The notes below the pieces were generated by a model. That model worked only from the letters and a program-made list of their open reading frames with translations. It did no database searches and had not been told where the DNA came from. Position numbers and translations under genes: made by a program. Of a stretch of 64,000 bases of DNA, positions 61,007-64,000 are shown piece by piece. The stretch spans positions 761,995-825,994 of the forward strand of contig NZ_JYOA01000001.1 of the NCBI RefSeq assembly GCF_000955805.1, read 5' to 3'. How positions within the stretch are numbered: the first letter of the stretch is position 1; the number at the start of each line of letters is the position of its first letter. The stretch is from Pseudomonas sp. 21. Lineage in GTDB: Bacteria; Pseudomonadota; Gammaproteobacteria; Pseudomonadales; Pseudomonadaceae.

Positions 61007-62844
61007 CCTCCTTCCGCACAATCAAGCCGAACGATGCCCAGCGCGCGCTACCGTTCCAGCGCGAGCTGTACGTCGACCTGTTCGCCGGGCTCGGCGGCGC
61101 GAGCAGCGGAGGCCGCAAGGCCTACCGCGACCCGGACATCGCCATCAACCACAACCCCGTGGCCATCGCCGTGTACAAGGCGAACCACCCCACCACCAGG
61201 ACCTTCATCACTGACGTCTTCGACGTCGATCCGCTGGAGGCCACCCGCGGCCAGCCCGTTGCCATCCTGTGGGCTTCCCCGGATTGCCGCCATTTCAGCA
61301 AGGCCAAGGGCGCAGCCCCACGCAGTCCGCAAGTTCGCTCCCTGGCTTGGGTAGTTGTGCGCTGGGTACATGCCACCAGGCCGCGCCTGTTCCTGCTCGA
61401 AAACGTCGAAGAGTTCCAGAAATGGGGCCCGCTCGACGAGCACGGCCAGCCGATCAAGACCGAGGAAGGCCGCACCTTCAAGGCGTTCGTGGCCTGCCTC
61501 ACCAGCGGCCTGCCAGCTGACCACCCGGATATGCCGGAAATCATGGCGGCCATCGGCATGTGGGTACCGCAGAGCGCCCTGGTCCGCGGCCTGGGTTGCA
61601 ACGTGGAGTGGCGCGAGCGCCGCGCCTCGAATGCCGGCGCACCGACCATCCGCAAACGCCTGTTCATGATCGGACGCACCGATGGTCGCCCCATCGTCTG
61701 GACCACCCCGAAGCGGCACGAAAAACCGAAGTCTGGACAGGCACCGTGGCGTACCGCTGCGGAGTGCATCGACTGGAGCGACCTGGGCAAGAGCATGATC
61801 GACCGGAAGCGCCCCCACGTGGACAACACCTGCCGACGCGTGGCCAAGGGCTTCTGGCGCCACACGGTCATGGCGGACAAACCCTTCTTCGTGCCGATGG
61901 ACCAAGGCCACCTTGCCGCAGCCAATCTCACCGAGTTCGCCAACGCGAGCAACCAGCGCACCTTCAGCGCCGCCGAACCGCTGCGCACCCAGGTCGCCCA
62001 GGTGAAGGGCGGGCACTTCGCCCTCTCTGCCGCCACGCTGATTCAGACAGGGTACGGGGAGCGCCCAGGCCAGCAACCGCGAGCGCCTGGACTCCACAAG
62101 CCGCTGGGCACCGTCGTGGCTGGAGGCTGCAAGCACGCACTGGTCACCGCAATGGTTGTTGGCGCTGGCGGTCCGAGCTACAGCGGCAAGCCGCAGGCAG
62201 TTACCCAGCCCGTAGGCACGCTTCTGCCCTCGAACCATAGAGCTGTTGCAGCCTGCCATTTCGAGCAGGCCAATGGAGGGTTCTACGACGGCGCGGGCCG
62301 CGCTGCCGACGCGCCGCTCAGCACCATTACGCAGGCGGGCTCCAACCAGCGCCTGGCCAGCGCCTACCTGGTGAAGTTCTACAGCACTGGCGGGCAATGG
62401 CAGGACCTGGCCGAGCCAATGCACACAGTCCCCACAAAGGACCGCATGGCTCTGGTCACCGTTGTCCAGGTCCCAGCCGCCATCCTCCCGCCCGAGCTGA
62501 TGGAGAAGGCCCGGAAGTGCGCTGCCTTCCTGCACAAGCACCTGCCAGAGCACTTCCCGCAATTGGTCGACCTGGTGCTGCTGGGTGACTACGTCCTCGT
62601 CGATTTCACCCTGCGCATGCTCAAGCCCGTAGAGCTGAAAATCGCCCAGGGCTTTGACCCGGACTACATCACCGACTGGGGATGGTTCGAGGACAAAGCC
62701 ACCGGTGAGCTGGTGCGCAAGAACGTCAACAACACCGACCAGATCAAGCTCATCGGCAACAGCGTCAGCCCCTACGAATCAGAGGACCTGATCGCAGCCA
62801 ACGCCGCCGACCTGATCGACCTGTATAGGAGCGAGGCTGCATGA
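61003..62844 (+). CDS. DNA cytosine-C5 methyltransferase
   Basis: 613 residues. Motif I YVDLFAGLGGASSGG, motif IV SPDCRHFSKAKG with the catalytic Cys (PDC instead of PCQ, common in phage enzymes), motif VI LLENVEEF, motif VIII RKRLFMIGR and motif X LIGNSVSP are all present. A long target-recognition region lies near 280-500. No restriction enzyme is next to it, so it is a solitary methylase, probably anti-restriction. ATG overlaps the HD gene stop. Confidence 0.92.
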   Translation: MTSFRTIKPNDAQRALPFQRELYVDLFAGLGGASSGGRKAYRDPDIAINHNPVAIAVYKANHPTTRTFITDVFDVDPLEATRGQPVAILWASPDCRHFSKAKGAAPRSPQVRSLAWVVVRWVHATRPRLFLLENVEEFQKWGPLDEHGQPIKTEEGRTFKAFVACLTSGLPADHPDMPEIMAAIGMWVPQSALVRGLGCNVEWRERRASNAGAPTIRKRLFMIGRTDGRPIVWTTPKRHEKPKSGQAPWRTAAECIDWSDLGKSMIDRKRPHVDNTCRRVAKGFWRHTVMADKPFFVPMDQGHLAAANLTEFANASNQRTFSAAEPLRTQVAQVKGGHFALSAATLIQTGYGERPGQQPRAPGLHKPLGTVVAGGCKHALVTAMVVGAGGPSYSGKPQAVTQPVGTLLPSNHRAVAACHFEQANGGFYDGAGRAADAPLSTITQAGSNQRLASAYLVKFYSTGGQWQDLAEPMHTVPTKDRMALVTVVQVPAAILPPELMEKARKCAAFLHKHLPEHFPQLVDLVLLGDYVLVDFTLRMLKPVELKIAQGFDPDYITDWGWFEDKATGELVRKNVNNTDQIKLIGNSVSPYESEDLIAANAADLIDLYRSEAA

Positions 62845-63269
62845 GCACCTTTGAAGTAGTCGGCGGAAGTGACCGCCGCAGCCTGATCAAACGGTTCGAG
62901 CGGAAGAGTAAGCACGACGCCGTCAGCCAGCTGGTCGACTTTCACCTGCTGAATTGCACGCGGATCGAGAAGCTGGAGGCCGAACTAGAGGCACTGCGAA
63001 GCCAGGCCAGCACATACACCGATATCCGCGTGCAGCTGAGGCAGGCCCAAAAGGCTGCTGAGCTGGAGCGTCAGATTCAGAACGCGGCCCGAGACCTACC
63101 CGGAGCCTGGTTAATCCAGCTCTGCGTGGAGCAAGGCGCAGGCTGGGTTGATCTCTTTGATGACGACGGCTGCAAGATCGACTTTCCGGACAGCTGCGAT
63201 GGTCTAGCTACCAGTGTGAAGGATGCCGTGGAGCACGCAATCTGCGCATCCAAGGCAGGCGCACCGTGA
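62841..63269 (+). CDS. Early-right operon protein with coiled coil (142 aa)
   Basis: 142 residues. Helical centre (about 40-85, IEKLEAELEALRSQASTY...) and C-terminal WVDLFDDDGCKIDF. No family recognised. It overlaps the methylase by four bases. Confidence 0.65.
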   Translation: MSTFEVVGGSDRRSLIKRFERKSKHDAVSQLVDFHLLNCTRIEKLEAELEALRSQASTYTDIRVQLRQAQKAAELERQIQNAARDLPGAWLIQLCVEQGAGWVDLFDDDGCKIDFPDSCDGLATSVKDAVEHAICASKAGAP

Positions 63270-63568
63270 GCTGCATGATCACCTACACCACCAGCCGGGC
63301 ACCTGGCGCAGAGGACCGCGCACTCACGCGCGGCACCCTGCCCCGCCGCCCTGTCGGCTGGCTGGCAAGCGTCTGGATGCTTGCTCCTAACGGCGAGAAG
63401 ACCACCCACTCTTTCAACGTCCCTTCCTGCATGGCGGCCGACCTGGTACCGGCCATTGGCGAGCGCATTGACGCCCTCGCCGCAGAGAACGGGAACACCT
63501 GCACTCAGTTCGGCTGGTCCGCCAGCGCCCACGGCACCAGGAAGCCGCGGAAGAGAGGCTCTCGATGA
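63266..63568 (+). CDS. Early-right operon protein of unknown function (100 aa)
   Basis: 100 residues from a GTG at 63266 that overlaps the previous stop. Basic C terminus (GTRKPRKRGSR). No motif recognised. Confidence 0.55.
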   Translation: MSCMITYTTSRAPGAEDRALTRGTLPRRPVGWLASVWMLAPNGEKTTHSFNVPSCMAADLVPAIGERIDALAAENGNTCTQFGWSASAHGTRKPRKRGSR

Positions 63569-63795
63569 ATCAGACAACCAACGCCCCTATCGTCTTCCTG
63601 GCGCTGCCGGAAGTGAAACGCCGGACCGGCATGGGGACCACCTACATCTATACCGAAATGAATGCTGGCCGATTCCCGGTGGCGGTCAAAGTCGGTAGGC
63701 GCGCAACCCGTTGGATCGAAGCAGAAGTGCAGGACTGGTGCGCTGAGAAAATGGCGGCATCTCGTCAGCAGAACTGTAGAGAAGTAAGGATTTAG
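63565..63795 (+). CDS. AlpA-family transcriptional regulator/excisionase-like
   Basis: 76 residues with a MerR-like helix-turn-helix: FLALPEVKRRTGMGTTYIYT, MNAGRFPVAVKVGRRATRWI and EAEVQDWCAEKMA. AlpA proteins often act as integrase activators or excisionases and lie near int. Supports an integrase just to the right. Confidence 0.85.
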   Translation: MNQTTNAPIVFLALPEVKRRTGMGTTYIYTEMNAGRFPVAVKVGRRATRWIEAEVQDWCAEKMAASRQQNCREVRI

Positions 63796-64000
63796 GAGGC
63801 CATAGCTCCAGAATCACGCATCTCGGTCACTACCCGCTCCCCCAAAAGAATGCCTTCAGGGAACAAAATCGAAGTCTCTTCGTATGCTCGAGCACAACCC
63901 GCGACCTCTTCAGGGCGAAAGCGGACCGCAACCCCAACACATTCCGTGAGTGCCTCGATGTGCGCTTGCGGAGCGTGGTCCTTCAACGCGGCGAGAATCC
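63792..64000 (-). CDS. C-terminal part of a minus-strand gene, unknown
   Basis: At least 68 codons in frame to the window edge: ...KDHAPQAHIEALTECVGVAV and RFRPEEVAGCARAYEETSIL. The frame is still open at 64000 and no convincing start is visible, so it is truncated. It converges on the AlpA-like gene with a four-base overlap. No family recognised. Confidence 0.55.
   Translation of the reverse strand, partial: ILAALKDHAPQAHIEALTECVGVAVRFRPEEVAGCARAYEETSILFPEGILLGERVVTEMRDSGAMAS

Larger units (their letters stand above)
23163..64000. mobile_element. Lambda-like siphophage prophage (left part; right end outside window)
   Basis: From a tRNA-Leu 3' fragment at 23163 to the window edge every recognisable gene is phage or phage cargo: lysis, tail, head, packaging, replication, switch and early genes in phage order. 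The structural set is lambda-like (B portal, gpW, A terminase, C protease, D, E, FII, Z, U, V, G/GT, H). Repressor, operators, frameshift site and all structural frames look intact, so it may be inducible. No integrase is seen. It should lie to the right, near the AlpA-like gene. Confidence 0.93.

Overview
The window is Pseudomonas chromosomal DNA. The first 23 kb keep the gene order of the P. aeruginosa group (ldcA, dnaQ, rnhA, methyltransferase, gloB, mltD, nppA1-A2-B-C-D, fabI, ppiD, hupB, lon, clpX, clpP, tig). GC content and codon use are high-GC, consistent with P. aeruginosa relatives such as P. nitroreducens or P. citronellolis. I cannot fix the species by eye.

Housekeeping part (1-23,162). 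On the left are a truncated lysine decarboxylase, the DNA polymerase III proofreading subunit, RNase HI, a SAM methyltransferase and glyoxalase II. They are followed by the lytic transglycosylase MltD, a five-gene peptide/nucleoside-antibiotic ABC importer and enoyl-ACP reductase FabI. Converging on these from the right is the minus-strand proteostasis block tig-clpP-clpX-lon-hupB-ppiD. A sigma32-like promoter precedes lon, a sigma70 promoter precedes hupB, and a degenerate tRNA-like sequence with its own terminator lies between hupB and ppiD.

Prophage (23,163 to beyond 64,000). The 3' end of a tRNA-Leu, upstream of tig, marks the junction with a lambda-like siphophage prophage. From the junction inward come: a self-contained cargo gene of 330 codons; an SOS module (umuDC, an SRAP/HMCES gene and a Dam methylase, served by two LexA boxes); lysis genes (spanins Rz/Rz1, SleB-like endolysin); and a minus-strand late operon. 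That operon holds tail tip, tape measure, G/GT chaperones with a canonical -1 frameshift site, tail tube, head-tail joining, capsid E, decoration D, protease/scaffold C, portal B, gpW and terminases. Next are holins, a candidate late antiterminator and a prim-pol/helicase replication gene, followed by the switch: a CII-like gene, a Cro-like gene and a cleavable CI-like repressor with four 17-bp operators of consensus TTAACC-N5-GGTTAA. To the right a plus-strand early operon carries small phage genes, a PrtN-like activator, a KilAC-like protein, an HD nucleotidase, a Dcm-type methylase and an AlpA-like regulator. The integrase and the other attachment site must lie beyond the right edge.

The most unusual signal is a family of eight RNA hairpins in the two early transcripts. 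Five stand in tandem between the Cro-like and CII-like genes on the minus strand, and three lie on the plus strand in the early-right operon. Stem sequences differ from one to the next but stay base-paired. Every loop contains CTCTGAC when read in the direction of transcription. Conserved loop, variable paired stems and constant sense orientation suggest a phage RNA-binding or antitermination system that I do not recognise.
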